A stretch of 64,000 bases of DNA from Anaerotignum faecicola (GCF_003865035.1 NZ_BHVZ01000001.1:434001-498000); one strand, 5' to 3'; counted from the stretch's first letter, positions 19,786 to 30,283 are shown. Translations and numbers: made by a program. The notes: a model not told the origin generated them from the sequence alone.

Positions 19786-19971
19786 TTACCAGCTTGCTTT
19801 CTTTACGCCGGGAATCTGACCTTTGTATGCCAGTTCACGGAAGCAAATACGGCAAATTCCATATTTTTTCAGTACAGAGTGGGGTCTGCCGCAAACTCTG
19901 CAACGTGTATAAGCTCTTGTAGAGAACTTAGGCGCTCTCTGCTGCTTAACTTTCATAGATTTTTTAGCCAT
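19786..19971 (-). CDS. rpsN: 30S ribosomal protein S14, type Z
   Basis: 61 residues, the short zinc form of S14. The four zinc ligands are Cys24, Cys27, Cys40 and Cys43 (CRVC and CRIC). Ends [11 protein letters not shown] as usual. Zinc-independent paralogues are often present elsewhere in such genomes, none is in this window. Confidence 0.97.
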   Translation of the reverse strand: MAKKSMKVKQQRAPKFSTRAYTRCRVCGRPHSVLKKYGICRICFRELAYKGQIPGVKKASW

Positions 19972-19984
19972 CTTTGTCCCTCCC

Positions 19985-20524
19985 TTATTTAGCGAATGGC
20001 ATACCGAACAGTCTCAGCAGTTCTCTTGCTTCTTCATCTGTTTTTGCTGTTGTAACAAAAACGATGTCCATGCCTCTGATCTTGTCTACTTTATCATATT
20101 CGATTTCAGGGAAGATCAGCTGTTCTTTGATACCCATTGTGTAGTTACCTCTGCCGTCAAAGCTGTTTGCTTTTACGCCACGGAAGTCACGTACACGAGG
20201 CAGTGCGATGTTTACCAGTCTGTCTGTGAATTCATACATTCTGTCGCCTCTCAGAGTAACCTTGCAGCCAATGTTCATACCTTCACGCAGCTTGAAGTTC
20301 GCGATGGATTTTTTTGCCTTTGTTACTACAGGTTTCTGACCGGAGATAATGCTCATATCTCTTACAGCGCCATCCAGAACCTTAGCGTTTTCTCTTGCTT
20401 CGCCAACGCCCATGTTGATAATGATCTTTTCCAGTTTGGGAACAGCCAGTTTATTTGTATAAGAAAATTTCTTAGTCATTTCAGGAACGATCTGTGCTTC
20501 ATAGAAGTCTTTTAATCTGCTCAT
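19985..20524 (-). CDS. rplE: 50S ribosomal protein L5
   Basis: 179 residues: [19 protein letters not shown] and [19 protein letters not shown] are L5 signatures, and [14 protein letters not shown] marks the 5S rRNA/P-site tRNA loop. AAGGAGG precedes the ATG. Confidence 0.98.
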   Translation of the reverse strand: MSRLKDFYEAQIVPEMTKKFSYTNKLAVPKLEKIIINMGVGEARENAKVLDGAVRDMSIISGQKPVVTKAKKSIANFKLREGMNIGCKVTLRGDRMYEFTDRLVNIALPRVRDFRGVKANSFDGRGNYTMGIKEQLIFPEIEYDKVDKIRGMDIVFVTTAKTDEEARELLRLFGMPFAK

Positions 20525-20551
20525 TGTTTGCCTCCTTTCACCAGGTATTTA

Positions 20552-20863
20552 TTAGTCGATTACTTCGCCTGTTTTCTTTGCTACTCTTACCTTTTTACCA
20601 TCTTTGATCATAGCGCCCAGTCTTGTAGCCTTGCCGTTATGCAGGTACATTACGTTGGAAGCATGAATGAAGTTTTCCTTCTTGATGATGCCGCCCTGCT
20701 GGTTCTGTGCGTTGGGTTTTGTGTGTTTGGAAACCATGTTCACGCCTTCAACCATTACGCGGTTGTTCTTTTTATCTACAGCAACAATCTTGCCTTCTTT
20801 GCCTTTATCCTTACCGGCAATAACAACTACCTTGTCACCGGTTTTCAGTTTCATATTAGCCAC
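20552..20863 (-). CDS. rplX: 50S ribosomal protein L24
   Basis: 103 residues with the KOW motif [20 protein letters not shown] near the start and the [16 protein letters not shown] segment. The GTG at 20863 ([10 protein letters not shown]) is 8 bases after AGGAGG; a GTG three codons earlier is too close to the ribosome binding site, and an ATG three codons later is an alternative. Confidence 0.95.
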   Translation of the reverse strand: MANMKLKTGDKVVVIAGKDKGKEGKIVAVDKKNNRVMVEGVNMVSKHTKPNAQNQQGGIIKKENFIHASNVMYLHNGKATRLGAMIKDGKKVRVAKKTGEVID

Positions 20864-20878
20864 CTGTCGCACCTCCTA

Positions 20879-21247
20879 TTACAGTACTTCGGGAGCCAGA
20901 GAAAGAATCTTCATGAACTGTTTTTCTCTCAGCTCTCTTGCAACGGGCCCAAAGATACGAGTACCTCTGGGGTTTTTGTCGTCTTTGATAATTACAGCTG
21001 CGTTTTCGTCGAATTTGATGTAGCTGCCGTCTGCTCTGCCTACGGGATGAACTGTTCTTACTACAACAGCCTTTACTACATCACCTTTTTTTACAACGCC
21101 GCCGGGTGTTGCGTCTTTAACCGCAGCAACAATGATGTCGCCCACGCCTGCATATCTTCTTGTGGAGCCGCCCAGAACTCTGATGCACAGAAGTTCTTTC
21201 GCCCCGGAGTTATCTGCTACTTTTAATCTGGTTTCCTGCTGAACCAT
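20879..21247 (-). CDS. rplN: 50S ribosomal protein L14
   Basis: 122 residues, normal length: [20 protein letters not shown] at the N-terminus, [19 protein letters not shown] in the middle, and [20 protein letters not shown] near the end. Ribosome-stalling factor RsfS and L19 contact this protein. GGAGG precedes the ATG. Confidence 0.98.
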   Translation of the reverse strand: MVQQETRLKVADNSGAKELLCIRVLGGSTRRYAGVGDIIVAAVKDATPGGVVKKGDVVKAVVVRTVHPVGRADGSYIKFDENAAVIIKDDKNPRGTRIFGPVARELREKQFMKILSLAPEVL

Positions 21248-21272
21248 ATTTCGTCCTCCTCTCCAAAAAGGA

Positions 21273-21527
21273 TTATTTTGCTTTTTCGATGATGCTTACA
21301 AGTCTCCATCTCTTGTCCTTGGACAGAGGTCTTGTTTCCATAACTTTAACACGATCGCCGATACCGCATTCGTTGTTTTCGTCATGAGCTTTCAGTTTGT
21401 ATGTTCTGTTAACGATTTTGCCATACAGAGGGTGTTTTACTTTATCTTCAACAGCAACAACGATTGTTTTGTCCATCTTGTCGCTAACTACTCTACCAAT
21501 TCTGGTTTTACGAAGATTTCTTTCCAC
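21273..21527 (-). CDS. rpsQ: 30S ribosomal protein S17
   Basis: 84 residues in one OB-fold: [20 protein letters not shown], then [20 protein letters not shown] and the [20 protein letters not shown] segment typical of S17. It starts at a GTG with GGAGG seven bases upstream. Confidence 0.97.
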   Translation of the reverse strand: MERNLRKTRIGRVVSDKMDKTIVVAVEDKVKHPLYGKIVNRTYKLKAHDENNECGIGDRVKVMETRPLSKDKRWRLVSIIEKAK

Positions 21528-21561
21528 GATGATTTCCTCCTTTCAACGAACGGAATATCTA

Positions 21562-21771
21562 TTATTTTACTTCTCTTGCTTTCTTTGTGATGATTGTCTG
21601 GATTCTTGCGATGTTCTTACGAACTTCCTTGATTCTCGCTGTATTGTCCAGCTGGTTTGTTGCGTTCTGGAATCTCAGGTTGAACAGCTCTTTCTTCGCG
21701 GAAACAAGGTCCTTCTGTAATTCATCTGCAGTTTTACCCATCAATTCATTTACATAACCTTTTGTTTTCAC
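21562..21771 (-). CDS. rpmC: 50S ribosomal protein L29
   Basis: 69 residues forming two helices; [20 protein letters not shown] and [14 protein letters not shown] are diagnostic. L29 lies at the polypeptide exit and helps dock trigger factor and SRP. The GTG start overlaps the rplP stop by four bases (GTGA), with AGGTG upstream. Confidence 0.97.
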   Translation of the reverse strand: MKTKGYVNELMGKTADELQKDLVSAKKELFNLRFQNATNQLDNTARIKEVRKNIARIQTIITKKAREVK

Positions 21772-22205
21772 TGATGTTCACCTGCCATTTCTTCTGCTTC
21801 TGCTTTAGATACGATTTTGCACTTGATAGGCAGTTTGTGAATTGCCAGTCTCAGCGCTTCTCTTGCCTTATCTTCTTCTACGCCACCGATTTCGAACATT
21901 ACTCTGCCGGGTTTTACTACTGCAACCCAGTATTCAGGTGCGCCTTTACCGGAACCCATACGAGTACCGATAGGTTTTGCGGATACGGGTTTGTCAGGGA
22001 ATACTTTGATCCAAACGTCACCGCCACGTTTGATATGTCTTGTCATAGCAACTCGTGCTGCTTCGATCTGGTTGGATGTGATCCATGTGGGTTCCATCGC
22101 CATAATACCGAAATCGCCGTATGTTACTTTGTTGCCTCTATATGCACGGCCTCTCATTTTGCCTCTCTGCTGTTTACGATGTTTTACTCTTTTAGGCATT
22201 AACAT
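21768..22205 (-). CDS. rplP: 50S ribosomal protein L16
   Basis: 145 residues. [20 protein letters not shown] and [20 protein letters not shown] are family signatures; L16 contacts the A-site tRNA elbow. The ATG at 22205 (MLMPKR) is 12 bases from GGAGG; the second ATG two codons later is further away. Confidence 0.97.
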   Translation of the reverse strand: MLMPKRVKHRKQQRGKMRGRAYRGNKVTYGDFGIMAMEPTWITSNQIEAARVAMTRHIKRGGDVWIKVFPDKPVSAKPIGTRMGSGKGAPEYWVAVVKPGRVMFEIGGVEEDKAREALRLAIHKLPIKCKIVSKAEAEEMAGEHQ

Positions 22206-22222
22206 GATTCTTTAGCGCCTCC

Positions 22223-22867
22223 TTACTTTTTATTATTCTTTACAGGAAGTACTTCGCCTTTGTAGATCCAAACCTTTACGCCCAGTTTGCCGTATGTTGT
22301 ATCTGCTTCAGCAAAGCCATAGTCGATGTCAGCTCTCAGTGTCTGAAGGGGAATTGTACCTTCGTGGTAGGATTCGCCACGAGCGATATCTGCGCCGCCC
22401 AGACGACCGCTTACCATTGTCTTGATACCCTTTGCGCCGAACTTCATTGTTCTGCCCATTGCCTGCTTCATCGCACGACGGAATGTCACACGGTTTTCCA
22501 GCTGCAGTGCAATGTTTTCAGCTACCAGCTGTGCATCCAGTTCGGGTCTCTTTACTTCTTCGATGTTTACAGCAACCTTCTGCGCTGTCATTTTCTGCAG
22601 CTCAGCCTTCAGTGCTTCGATGGATGCACCGTTCTTACCGATAACAATACCGGGTTTTGCTGTGTATACGCTGATCTTTACTCTGCCGGCTGTTCTTTCG
22701 ATTGTAATCTTGGAAATGCCTGCATCGTACAGTCTCTTCTTGATGAATTTTCTGATTTTAACGTCTTCTACCAGGTTATCAGCAAAGTCTTTTTCTGCAT
22801 ACCATTTTGCATCCCAATCTTTGATGATACCTACTCTTAAACCATGAGGGTTAACCTTCTGTCCCAT
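22223..22867 (-). CDS. rpsC: 30S ribosomal protein S3
   Basis: 214 residues: N-terminal [20 protein letters not shown], a KH domain with [20 protein letters not shown], and the C-terminal half with [19 protein letters not shown] and [23 protein letters not shown] sequence. S3 forms part of the mRNA entry helicase. GGAGG precedes the ATG. Confidence 0.98.
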   Translation of the reverse strand: MGQKVNPHGLRVGIIKDWDAKWYAEKDFADNLVEDVKIRKFIKKRLYDAGISKITIERTAGRVKISVYTAKPGIVIGKNGASIEALKAELQKMTAQKVAVNIEEVKRPELDAQLVAENIALQLENRVTFRRAMKQAMGRTMKFGAKGIKTMVSGRLGGADIARGESYHEGTIPLQTLRADIDYGFAEADTTYGKLGVKVWIYKGEVLPVKNNKK

Positions 22868-22878
22868 TTCGTACCTCC

Positions 22879-23268
22879 TTATCTCTCATTGAGAATGATG
22901 GAAATATGGCAAGATCTCTTCAGAATGCGATATGCTCTGCCCTGTGCTCTGGGGCGAATTCTCTTCATTGTAGGGCCCTGATCTGCACTTACTTCTTCCA
23001 CATACAGTTTGCTTACGTCCATACCCAGGTTGTTTTCTGCGTTAGCTACAGCGGATTTCAGTACTTTACCAATGATTTCTGCTGCCAGTCTGGGGCTATA
23101 GTTCAACATTGCTGCTGCTGTAGCAACATCCTTGCCTTTAATCTGATCCAGAACGATTTTCGCCTTGGGAGCGGGGATGCCTACGTATTTAGCAGTAGCA
23201 TGAGGTCTTTTTTCCTGTGTTGCAATGTTTCTTTCTTTTTTGATTTGGCTTCTATGACCTTTTGCCAT
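22879..23268 (-). CDS. rplV: 50S ribosomal protein L22
   Basis: 129 residues, with [20 protein letters not shown] near the N-terminus and the beta-hairpin and C-terminal [20 protein letters not shown] signature that lines the exit tunnel constriction. The Lys-rich N-terminal extension of about 20 residues is modest. AAGGAGG precedes the ATG. Confidence 0.97.
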   Translation of the reverse strand: MAKGHRSQIKKERNIATQEKRPHATAKYVGIPAPKAKIVLDQIKGKDVATAAAMLNYSPRLAAEIIGKVLKSAVANAENNLGMDVSKLYVEEVSADQGPTMKRIRPRAQGRAYRILKRSCHISIILNER

Positions 23269-23298
23269 GAACGAAACCTCCTTTCGTTATCGGATAAA

Positions 23299-23583
23299 TT
23301 AGCGAACTCTAGATTTCTTTTCTGCGTCTTTGCCGTGACCTCTGTAAGTTCTTGTCAGTGCAAATTCGCCCAGTTTGTGGCCTACCATGTCTTCTGTGAT
23401 ATATACAGGCACGTGCTTTCTGCCGTCATAAACTGCGATTGTGTGACCGATCATATCGGGGTAGATTGTAGAACGACGAGACCATGTTTTGATTACGTTC
23501 TTTTCGCCTGCTGCGTTCATAGCATCGATCTTCTTCAGCAGATGATCGTCAGCGAAAGGTCCTTTTTTCAAAGATCTGCTCAT
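23299..23583 (-). CDS. rpsS: 30S ribosomal protein S19
   Basis: 94 residues starting [19 protein letters not shown], with [20 protein letters not shown] and [21 protein letters not shown]19 sits in the 30S head beside S13. AAGGAGG is nine bases before the ATG. Confidence 0.98.
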   Translation of the reverse strand: MSRSLKKGPFADDHLLKKIDAMNAAGEKNVIKTWSRRSTIYPDMIGHTIAVYDGRKHVPVYITEDMVGHKLGEFALTRTYRGHGKDAEKKSRVR

Positions 23584-23644
23584 TGATGAATCCTCCTTAT
23601 TTTTTCTGTTCGTGCCTAAGCTGCCTTAGGCACATTCGGATCTA

Positions 23645-24475
23645 TTAGCCGTTTCTGCGGCGAACAATATACTTGTTGGAAGCTTTGTGTTTGTTTCTTG
23701 TCTTGTAACCCATTGCAGGCTTGCCCCAAGGTGTCATAGGAGCAGGACGACCGATAGGTGCTCTACCTTCACCACCGCCGTGAGGGTGATCGTTAGGGTT
23801 CATTACGGAACCTCTTACTGTAGGTCTAACGCCCATGTGACGTTTTCTGCCGGCTTTACCGATGTGAACCAGCTCGTGGTCTGCATTACCAATCTGACCG
23901 ATTGTTGCTCTGCATTCGATAGGCAGCAGTCTCATTTCGCCGGAAGGCAGCTTAACTGTTGCATATTTGCCTTCTTTTGCCATCAGCTGACCAACATTCC
24001 CTGCGGAACGTACCAGCTGACCGCCTTTGCCGGGCTTCATTTCGATGTTGTGAATGGAAGCACCAACAGGGATTTTGCTCATGGGCAGTGTGTTGCCCAG
24101 CTTAACTTCTGCTTCGGGGCCGTTCATCAGATGATCTCCAACCTTCAGACCTGCGGGAGCCAGAATATAAGATTTTACGCCGTCTGCATAAACAATCAGA
24201 GCAATGTTTGCTGTTCTGTTGGGATCGTATTCAATCGCCTTAACAATTGCAGGTACGCCGTCTTTGTTACGTTTAAAGTCAACCAGTCTGTATTTGATCT
24301 TTGCGCCGCCGCCGTGGTGACGTACTGTCAGCTTACCCTGGTTGTTTCTGCCGGAAGTTTTTCTCAGGTGTACTACCAGAGATTTTTCGGGCGTGGATTT
24401 TGTAATTTCATCGAATGCGGACACAGTCATGTGTCTTCTGGATGGTGTATAGGGTTTATATCTCTTAATTGCCAT
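23645..24475 (-). CDS. rplB: 50S ribosomal protein L2
   Basis: 276 residues. [18 protein letters not shown] begins the conserved protein, and the peptidyl-transferase proximal signature [20 protein letters not shown] (with the conserved His in NPNDHPHGG just before it) is intact. The ATG at 24475 is preferred over an in-frame start at 24535, which lacks similarity to L2. A 145-base gap separates it from rplW. Confidence 0.98.
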   Translation of the reverse strand: MAIKRYKPYTPSRRHMTVSAFDEITKSTPEKSLVVHLRKTSGRNNQGKLTVRHHGGGAKIKYRLVDFKRNKDGVPAIVKAIEYDPNRTANIALIVYADGVKSYILAPAGLKVGDHLMNGPEAEVKLGNTLPMSKIPVGASIHNIEMKPGKGGQLVRSAGNVGQLMAKEGKYATVKLPSGEMRLLPIECRATIGQIGNADHELVHIGKAGRKRHMGVRPTVRGSVMNPNDHPHGGGEGRAPIGRPAPMTPWGKPAMGYKTRNKHKASNKYIVRRRNG

Positions 24476-24620
24476 CTCTTGTTTCCACTCCTTTCGGATT
24501 TTTATATCGTCTACACGTTTCCGTGTGTTTTGCAAGTTTCCACTTAAAGATTTTATATGGTTGTTTGCCGCTCGAAAGTTGGCTTGCTATGCGACCAATC
24601 GCTTTTCAGCACTTTCTCGC

Positions 24621-24920
24621 TTACATGCCCATAAAAATTTCAATATCTTTGCTGTCAGCTGTCAGTTTCACAACTGCTTTTTTATATTTCTTTGTTTTGC
24701 CGAAGAACATACCTCTTCTTTTAGGCTTGCCATCGTAGTTCATTGTGTTTACGGAAGCTACCTTAGCGCCTTCAAACATTTTTTCAACAGCATCTTTAAT
24801 CTGAGCCTTTGTTGCTTCAGGGTGTACGATGAAAGTATATTTCTTTTCATCCAGTACAGACATACTGTTTTCTGTGATTACGGGTCTTTCGATTACGTCG
24901 TAAAATTTCAGATCAGCCAT
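24621..24920 (-). CDS. rplW: 50S ribosomal protein L23
   Basis: 99 residues: [20 protein letters not shown] at the N-terminus and the [20 protein letters not shown] loop. L23 is the main docking site for trigger factor and SRP at the tunnel exit. The ATG overlaps the rplD stop by one base (TAATG), with AGGAGG upstream. Confidence 0.97.
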   Translation of the reverse strand: MADLKFYDVIERPVITENSMSVLDEKKYTFIVHPEATKAQIKDAVEKMFEGAKVASVNTMNYDGKPKRRGMFFGKTKKYKKAVVKLTADSKDIEIFMGM

Positions 24921-25540
24921 TATGCGTACACCTCCTGGATTTTTTCTACTGCTTCTTTTGTTACAACCAGATTGTTGTATTTCAGCAGGTCGTAAACATT
25001 GATTGTGTTTACGGAAGCTGTCTTAACTGTGGGAATATTTCTAGCGGACAGCATTACGTTTTCGTTGGAGCCGTCCATAACGATCAGTGCGTTGTCGCAT
25101 TTGATGTTGCCCAGAACCTTCACCATTTCTTTTGTCTTTACTTCAGACAGTGTCAGCTCATCCAGAACGATGATTTTGCCTTCCGCAACCTTTGTGGAAA
25201 GTGCGGACTGCAGTGCCAGTCTTTTCACCTTCTTGTTCAGCTTGAAGGAATAATCTCTGGGCTTGGGAGCGAATACAACGCCACCGCCAACCCACTGAGG
25301 GGAACGGATGGAGCCCTGTCTTGCTCTACCAGTACCTTTCTGTCTGTAAGGTTTTCTACCACCGCCACGAACTTCAGCGCGTGTTTTTGTGCTCTGTGTG
25401 CCCTGTCTCTGGTTTGCCAGATACTGTACTACAGCCAGGTGCATCACATGTTCATTTGCTTCAATACCGAAAATAGCGTCATTCAGCTCGATTGTGCCTA
25501 CCTGAGCGCCTGCCATATTTAATACTGCAACATTTGCCAT
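24920..25540 (-). CDS. rplD: 50S ribosomal protein L4
   Basis: 206 residues. The extended tunnel loop with [20 protein letters not shown] and [20 protein letters not shown] is characteristic. In Escherichia coli L4 represses its own S10 operon; whether that holds here is not shown. AAGGAGG precedes the ATG. Confidence 0.98.
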   Translation of the reverse strand: MANVAVLNMAGAQVGTIELNDAIFGIEANEHVMHLAVVQYLANQRQGTQSTKTRAEVRGGGRKPYRQKGTGRARQGSIRSPQWVGGGVVFAPKPRDYSFKLNKKVKRLALQSALSTKVAEGKIIVLDELTLSEVKTKEMVKVLGNIKCDNALIVMDGSNENVMLSARNIPTVKTASVNTINVYDLLKYNNLVVTKEAVEKIQEVYA

Positions 25541-25567
25541 GTTAGTTTCCTCCTTTCGTAAAGTTTA

Positions 25568-26197
25568 TCAAGCCTTTACGCTGTCTTTGATTACCAGAAC
25601 GGAACCCTTAGGACCGGGAACTGCGCCCTTGATCAGCAGCAGGTTCTTTTCTGCATCAGCACGTACAATTTCAAGATTCTGGATAGTTACATTTGCGCTA
25701 CCCATGTGACCGGGCATTCTTTTGCCTTTTTTAACACGGCTGGGGTAAGCGGAAGAACCCATGGAACCTACTACTCTGTGAGATTTGGAACCGTGACCCA
25801 TAGGCCCTCTGGATGCGTTATATCTCTTGATTGTACTCTGGAAACCTTTACCTTTGGAAACGCCGCTTGCGTCAACCTTGTCGCCTGCTGCGAACACATC
25901 AGCTTTGATTTCTGCGCCAACCTCATAGTTTGCTGCATCTTCCAATTTGAATTCTTTCACATATTTCTTAGCAGCTACGCCTGCTTTTGTGAAATGACCC
26001 TTCATGGGCTTTGTTACTTTCTTTTCCTTTGCATCGGCAAAGCCAACCTGAATTGCTTCATAGCCGTCGTTTTCCATTGTTTTCTTCTGGATAACAACGC
26101 AGGGGCCTGCTTCAAGAACTGTAACTGGTACCAGCGCACCGTTTTCTGTGAAAACCTGTGTCATACCAATTTTCTTAGCGATGATCGCCTTTTTCAT
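25568..26197 (-). CDS. rplC: 50S ribosomal protein L3
   Basis: 209 residues: [20 protein letters not shown] at the start, and the signature loop [20 protein letters not shown] leading to [19 protein letters not shown]3 reaches the peptidyl transferase centre and initiates 50S assembly. AGGAGGTG precedes the ATG. It is preceded by a 192-base gap from rpsJ. Confidence 0.98.
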   Translation of the reverse strand: MKKAIIAKKIGMTQVFTENGALVPVTVLEAGPCVVIQKKTMENDGYEAIQVGFADAKEKKVTKPMKGHFTKAGVAAKKYVKEFKLEDAANYEVGAEIKADVFAAGDKVDASGVSKGKGFQSTIKRYNASRGPMGHGSKSHRVVGSMGSSAYPSRVKKGKRMPGHMGSANVTIQNLEIVRADAEKNLLLIKGAVPGPKGSVLVIKDSVKA

Positions 26198-26389
26198 TTC
26201 GTTGCACCTCCTAATTTTCTACAGCGGATTGCCTTCGGAAGTCTTCGTCTTCGCCAGGTAATCATTCTAGTCATATAAGAGTTGTAACTTCCTGTTACTT
26301 ATCTATCTTATATAAACCAGCTTTTTTGGATGTTTTCTTTATAAAGTTTAAAAATAACCTTCGCTCGTTGCTGTGTGGGATAGCGTTGA

Positions 26390-26704
26390 TTATTTCATCA
26401 CTTTCAGAGTAATGTCTACGCCTGCGGGCAGATCCAGACGGCTCAGCGCGTCTGCTGTCTTGGGTGTAGGGCTAAGAATGTCAATCAGTCTCTTGTGAGT
26501 TCTCATTTCGAACTGTTCACGAGAGTCTTTGTATTTATGCACCGCTCTGATGATTGTTACAACTTCCTTCTTTGTGGGAAGAGGGATAGGGCCGCTGATC
26601 TGCGCACCTGTTTTCTTTGCTGTTTCAATGATCTGCGCTGCAGACTGGTCGATCAATTTGTGATCGTAAGCTTTGAGACTGATTCTGATTTTGGGATTAG
26701 CCAT
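26390..26704 (-). CDS. rpsJ: 30S ribosomal protein S10
   Basis: 104 residues: [20 protein letters not shown] and [20 protein letters not shown] and the C-terminal [18 protein letters not shown]. Besides its ribosomal role, S10 (NusE) takes part in antitermination. First gene of the supercluster; AAGGAGGGGAC precedes the ATG. It is followed by 192 non-coding bases before rplC, where only a small GTAAC/GTTAC hairpin was seen. Confidence 0.98.
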   Translation of the reverse strand: MANPKIRISLKAYDHKLIDQSAAQIIETAKKTGAQISGPIPLPTKKEVVTIIRAVHKYKDSREQFEMRTHKRLIDILSPTPKTADALSRLDLPAGVDITLKVMK

Positions 26705-26953
26705 AAAAAAAGTCCCCTCCTTTTCGTACTTTTTGATTTCAGCACGACAAGTGGTGACTGCACACTCATCCGGGTGTATCCAGCAACGTCAGATACGCAA
26801 ACTTACCCCATCGGTAAGTCAAACCCAAAATATTCAGTACAGTGACCTTGTCGCCCGGTTTCTTTGAACTGGACATCGCTCCTCGGAAAAACCCGTAAGC
26901 CCTTGATTCATCGGCTTCGGCAACCTTCCGTATCAACACTCTATGTCACAACA
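26705..26953 (-). promoter_or_regulatory. Structured 5' leader of the S10 operon
   Basis: About 250 untranslated bases lie between the predicted transcription start and rpsJ. CGACAAG (26853-26847 on the minus strand) pairs with CTTGTCG (26751-26745), and the pairing can extend further with one interruption, enclosing about 90 bases. Inside is a second hairpin, ACTTACC/GGTAAGT at 26819-26801. The nested layout suggests a regulatory RNA, possibly for ribosomal protein feedback. No match to a named family could be verified. Confidence 0.5.
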
Positions 26954-26959
26954 GCTATT

Positions 26960-26988
26960 ATTATAAGGCATAAAGACAGGGATTGCAA
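26960..26988 (-). promoter_or_regulatory. Promoter of the S10-spc supercluster
   Basis: TTGCAA (26988-26983) and a perfect TATAAT (26965-26960) with a 17-base spacer on the minus strand. The remaining bases from 26989 to 27183 are AT-rich and hold no gene I can support. Confidence 0.75.
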
Positions 26989-27183
26989 GTGTTTTTTTGC
27001 ATTTTTTCAGAATTTTTCTTTGATTTCCGATAAAAAAACAAGCCCTCTTTCCATCATTTTTTAAACAAATTGCACAATACTTTTTCTCGAAAATCAACCG
27101 AACTATCCTTCTGCAAAACAAATCCGCCTCCAAATATCTATCTGTCCTTCTGTCAAAAACATTTCCTTTCTCCGTTTCCGGAT

Positions 27184-27213
27184 AAAAAAGGACTCTCCTT
27201 TCGGAGAGTCCTT
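27184..27213 (-). terminator. Terminator after etfA
   Basis: AAGGACTCTCC and GGAGAGTCCTT pair around a GAAA-type tetraloop, followed on the minus strand by a T run. It lies 20 bases after the etfA stop. Confidence 0.9.
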
Positions 27214-27232
27214 AATAACCAATCGGTTTTTA

Positions 27233-28285
27233 TTAGCTGTTTGCTTTTGCTGCTTTGTATTTTCTTACAGCGTCAGCCAGTTTAGGCAGGATCTGCTTCA
27301 GATCGCCAACGATACCCAGGTCAGCTACTTCGAAAATAGGAGCGGATTCGTTCTTGTTGATAGCGATGATCAGTTCAGAGTTTTCCATACCTGCAACGTG
27401 CTGGATAGCACCGGAAATACCGCATGCCATGTACAGGTCGGGACGTACTGTCTTACCTGTCTGACCAACCTGTCTGTCTTTTTCAATCCAGCCAGCGTCT
27501 ACACATGCTCTGGAAGAACCAACTTCTGCGCCCAGTGCATCAGCCATATCTCTGATTACATCAAAGCCTTCTGCGGAACCAACACCACGACCACCGGAAA
27601 CAATCAGTTTTGCTTCTGTCAGGTCAACGGATTTCTTGTCGGATTTAACAGCTTCAACGATTTCAACGTTCATGTCTGCTGCTGTGAAATCTACCTTGAA
27701 TTCAACCAGTTCGCCTTTTCTTGTTTCGTCCTTTGCGATCATTTTCATAACGCCGGGACGTACAGTTGCCATCTGAGGTTTTGTTCTGGGGCACATCAGT
27801 GTTGCCATGATGTTACCACCGAATGCGGGACGAGTCATCAGCAGAGCTCTTTCGGGTGTTGCGTTACCCATTGCTGCTTCCTTGTCCAGTTCTTCCTGTG
27901 TCTTAGCCATTCTCAGACCTGTTGTATCTGCAACCAGACCTGTTTTTACACGAGATGCTACACGGGGAGCAACGTCACGACCGATGGAAGAAGCACCGAA
28001 CAGCATGATTTCGGGATCAAATGCTTTGATAACTTCGCAAACAGCCTTTGTGTAAGGTTCTGTTACATAGTCCTTCAGCATGGGATCGTCAACCAGGACA
28101 ACCTTGTCAGCACCATAGTGGAAGATTTTGTCAACTTCGCCTTTGATATCATGACCCAGCAGTACTGCTACTACGTCATCCTTCAGATCTTCTTTCAGTC
28201 TTGTAGCTTCACCAACAAGTTCCAGACCTACGTTCTGAACCTTGCCGTATCTCTGTTCCATTACTACAAAAATACCTTTGCTCAT
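27233..28285 (-). CDS. etfA: Electron transfer flavoprotein subunit alpha
   Basis: 350 residues. N-terminal nucleotide-like domain followed by the conserved FAD-binding C-terminal half: IVSGGRGVGSAEGFDVIRD, GSSRACVDAGWIEKDRQVGQ, and YMACGISGAIQHVAGMENSE. With EtfB it carries electrons to or from the acyl-CoA dehydrogenase encoded two genes upstream; in anaerobes such complexes reduce enoyl-CoA with NADH, sometimes with electron bifurcation. Whether this one bifurcates cannot be decided by eye. Third gene of the operon acd-etfB-etfA, with AGGAGG before the ATG. Confidence 0.95.
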   Translation of the reverse strand: MSKGIFVVMEQRYGKVQNVGLELVGEATRLKEDLKDDVVAVLLGHDIKGEVDKIFHYGADKVVLVDDPMLKDYVTEPYTKAVCEVIKAFDPEIMLFGASSIGRDVAPRVASRVKTGLVADTTGLRMAKTQEELDKEAAMGNATPERALLMTRPAFGGNIMATLMCPRTKPQMATVRPGVMKMIAKDETRKGELVEFKVDFTAADMNVEIVEAVKSDKKSVDLTEAKLIVSGGRGVGSAEGFDVIRDMADALGAEVGSSRACVDAGWIEKDRQVGQTGKTVRPDLYMACGISGAIQHVAGMENSELIIAINKNESAPIFEVADLGIVGDLKQILPKLADAVRKYKAAKANS

Positions 28286-28314
28286 TGGGTTTGCCTCCTA
28301 AATCTATTTCAAAA

Positions 28315-29106
28315 TCAGATAATGAATTTTTCTTCCAGCTTCTTCACGATTGCATCAACCGCTTCTTCGGGTGTCAAACCATTCAGAATGGTACCTGCGC
28401 CCTTCACTTCTTTTGTGAAGGATTTGAATACGTTTGTAGGGGAACCCTTCAGACCAATCATATCCAGTTCCAGGTCGTCCTTCAGGTCTTCAAAGCCCAG
28501 AACCTTGATTTCTTTCTGGTATGCATCGAAAACGCCGCCGATGGACATATATCTGGGTTCTGCCAGCTCAGCGATAGCTGTCAGCAGGCAGGGTGTTTTT
28601 ACCTTTACGATGTGGTAACCATCTTCAAACTGTCTCTTTACAACAACATGATCTTCTGCTGCTTCTACAACTTCTTCTACATAGGAAACCTGAGCCAGGT
28701 GCAGCTTCTCAGCAATCTGGGGACCAACCTGAGCTGTGTCACCGTCGATAGCCTGACGACCTGTGATGATCAGATCATAGCCGATGTGCTTCAGCGCTGC
28801 TGCAATGATGCCGGATGTAGCATAAGTATCGGAACCACCGAATTCTCTTGCGGATACCAGGTAAGCATCATCACAACCCATAGCCAGTGCTTCTCTCAGT
28901 GCAACGTCTGCCTGAGGGGGGCCCATGGAAACAACTGTTACTGTGCCGCCCAGCTGTTCTTTGATTCTCAGTGCAGCTTCGATACCTGTCTTGTCGTCAT
29001 GGTTGATGATAGAGGGTACACCGTCACGAATCAGTGTGCCTGTTTTGGGGTCAATCTTTACTTCAACTGTATCGGGAACCTGTTTGATACAAACTAAAAT
29101 CTTCAT
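28315..29106 (-). CDS. etfB: Electron transfer flavoprotein subunit beta
   Basis: 263 residues. ILVCIKQVPDT at the start, NHDDKTGIEAALRIKEQLGG, and the signature LIITGRQAIDGDTAQVGPQI with AEPRYMSIGGVFDA later are typical of EtfB. It holds the second flavin or AMP and forms the contact with the dehydrogenase. It sits between acd and etfA with gaps of about 30 bases, so the three are co-transcribed. Confidence 0.96.
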   Translation of the reverse strand: MKILVCIKQVPDTVEVKIDPKTGTLIRDGVPSIINHDDKTGIEAALRIKEQLGGTVTVVSMGPPQADVALREALAMGCDDAYLVSAREFGGSDTYATSGIIAAALKHIGYDLIITGRQAIDGDTAQVGPQIAEKLHLAQVSYVEEVVEAAEDHVVVKRQFEDGYHIVKVKTPCLLTAIAELAEPRYMSIGGVFDAYQKEIKVLGFEDLKDDLELDMIGLKGSPTNVFKSFTKEVKGAGTILNGLTPEEAVDAIVKKLEEKFII

Positions 29107-29140
29107 GGATTTTTTTCTCCTTCCGTTCTCTTATGTCAAA

Positions 29141-30283
29141 TTATTTCAGTTTCATCCAGCTGGAGATAACCATCTTCTGAACTTCAGATGTACCTTCGTA
29201 GATTTCTGTGATCTTCGCGTCACGCATCATTCTTTCTACGGGGTAGTCTCTTGTATAACCATAGCCACCGAACAGCTGCAGGCATCTTCTTGTGATATCG
29301 CTTGCTGTAGAGCCGGCAAAGTATTTGCACATTGCAGACAGATGGCTGTAAGGCTTGCCTGCATCCTTTGTTGCCGCTGCTTCATAAACCAGCAGCTTTG
29401 CAGCCTCTGCTTTTGTAGCCATATCTGCCAGCTCGAACTGTGTATTCTGGAACTGACCGATCTTCTTGCCGAACTGTCTTCTTTCCATTACATATTTCAC
29501 ACATTCATCGATTGCACCCTGCATGATACCCAGAGCCTGAGAAGCGATACCGATACGGCCGCCATCCAGTGTCTGCATTGCAATCTTGAAGCCCTGACCT
29601 TCTTTGCCCAGGATGTTTTCCTTGGGGATTCTGCAGTTTTCAAAAATCAGATCGCAGGTTGCAGAACCGCGAATACCCATTTTTCTTTCCTTCTTACCAA
29701 CGGAGAAGCCGGGTGTGCCTTTTTCTACGATGAAAGCAGAAATGCCCTTATTGCCTTTAGATTTATCTGTCATAGCGATAACTACATAAATATCAGCGTA
29801 GCCTGCGTTTGTGATAAATACCTTTGTACCGTTCAGAACATATTCGTCACCATCCAGAACAGCTGTTGTCTGCTGCATGGAGGAGTCTGTACCTGCACTG
29901 GGCTCTGTCAGGCCGAATGCACCGATTTTTTCGCCCTTTGCCAGGGGTACCAGATATTTCTGTTTCTGTTCTTCTGTACCGAAGTAATAGATAGGACCTG
30001 CACACAGAGATGTGTGAGCGGAAACGATAACTGCTGTAGTCGCGCATACCTTACCCAGTTCTTCAACTGCCATTGCGTATGTCAGATAGTTGCCGCCTGC
30101 GCCGCCGTATTCCTTAGGGAAGGGAATGCCCATAAAACCGTATCTAGCAAGTTTGGGAATGCTTTCTACGGGGAATCTTTCTTCTTCGTCAAGTTCTTCT
30201 GCCAGAGGTTTGATTTCCGTTTCAGCGAATTTCTTGTACATTTCTCTCAGCAGTACCTGCTCCTTAGAATATCCGAATTCCAT
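29141..30283 (-). CDS. Acyl-CoA dehydrogenase (short-chain; butyryl-CoA dehydrogenase or acryloyl-CoA reductase type)
   Basis: 380 residues starting MEFGYSKEQVLLREMYKKFA behind AAGGAGG. FAD-contact motifs FGLTEPSAGTDSS and FITNAGYADIYVV, and the C-terminal ITEIYEGTSEVQKMVI with the catalytic Glu of the YEGTSE motif, place it in the short-chain acyl-CoA dehydrogenase family. In butyrate producers this is Bcd; in propionate-forming Anaerotignum relatives the homologous enzyme with EtfBA reduces acryloyl-CoA to propionyl-CoA. Gene order acd-etfB-etfA occurs in both, so substrate assignment is open. No crotonase, thiolase or hydroxybutyryl-CoA dehydrogenase gene is adjacent. Confidence 0.93.
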   Translation of the reverse strand: MEFGYSKEQVLLREMYKKFAETEIKPLAEELDEEERFPVESIPKLARYGFMGIPFPKEYGGAGGNYLTYAMAVEELGKVCATTAVIVSAHTSLCAGPIYYFGTEEQKQKYLVPLAKGEKIGAFGLTEPSAGTDSSMQQTTAVLDGDEYVLNGTKVFITNAGYADIYVVIAMTDKSKGNKGISAFIVEKGTPGFSVGKKERKMGIRGSATCDLIFENCRIPKENILGKEGQGFKIAMQTLDGGRIGIASQALGIMQGAIDECVKYVMERRQFGKKIGQFQNTQFELADMATKAEAAKLLVYEAAATKDAGKPYSHLSAMCKYFAGSTASDITRRCLQLFGGYGYTRDYPVERMMRDAKITEIYEGTSEVQKMVISSWMKLK

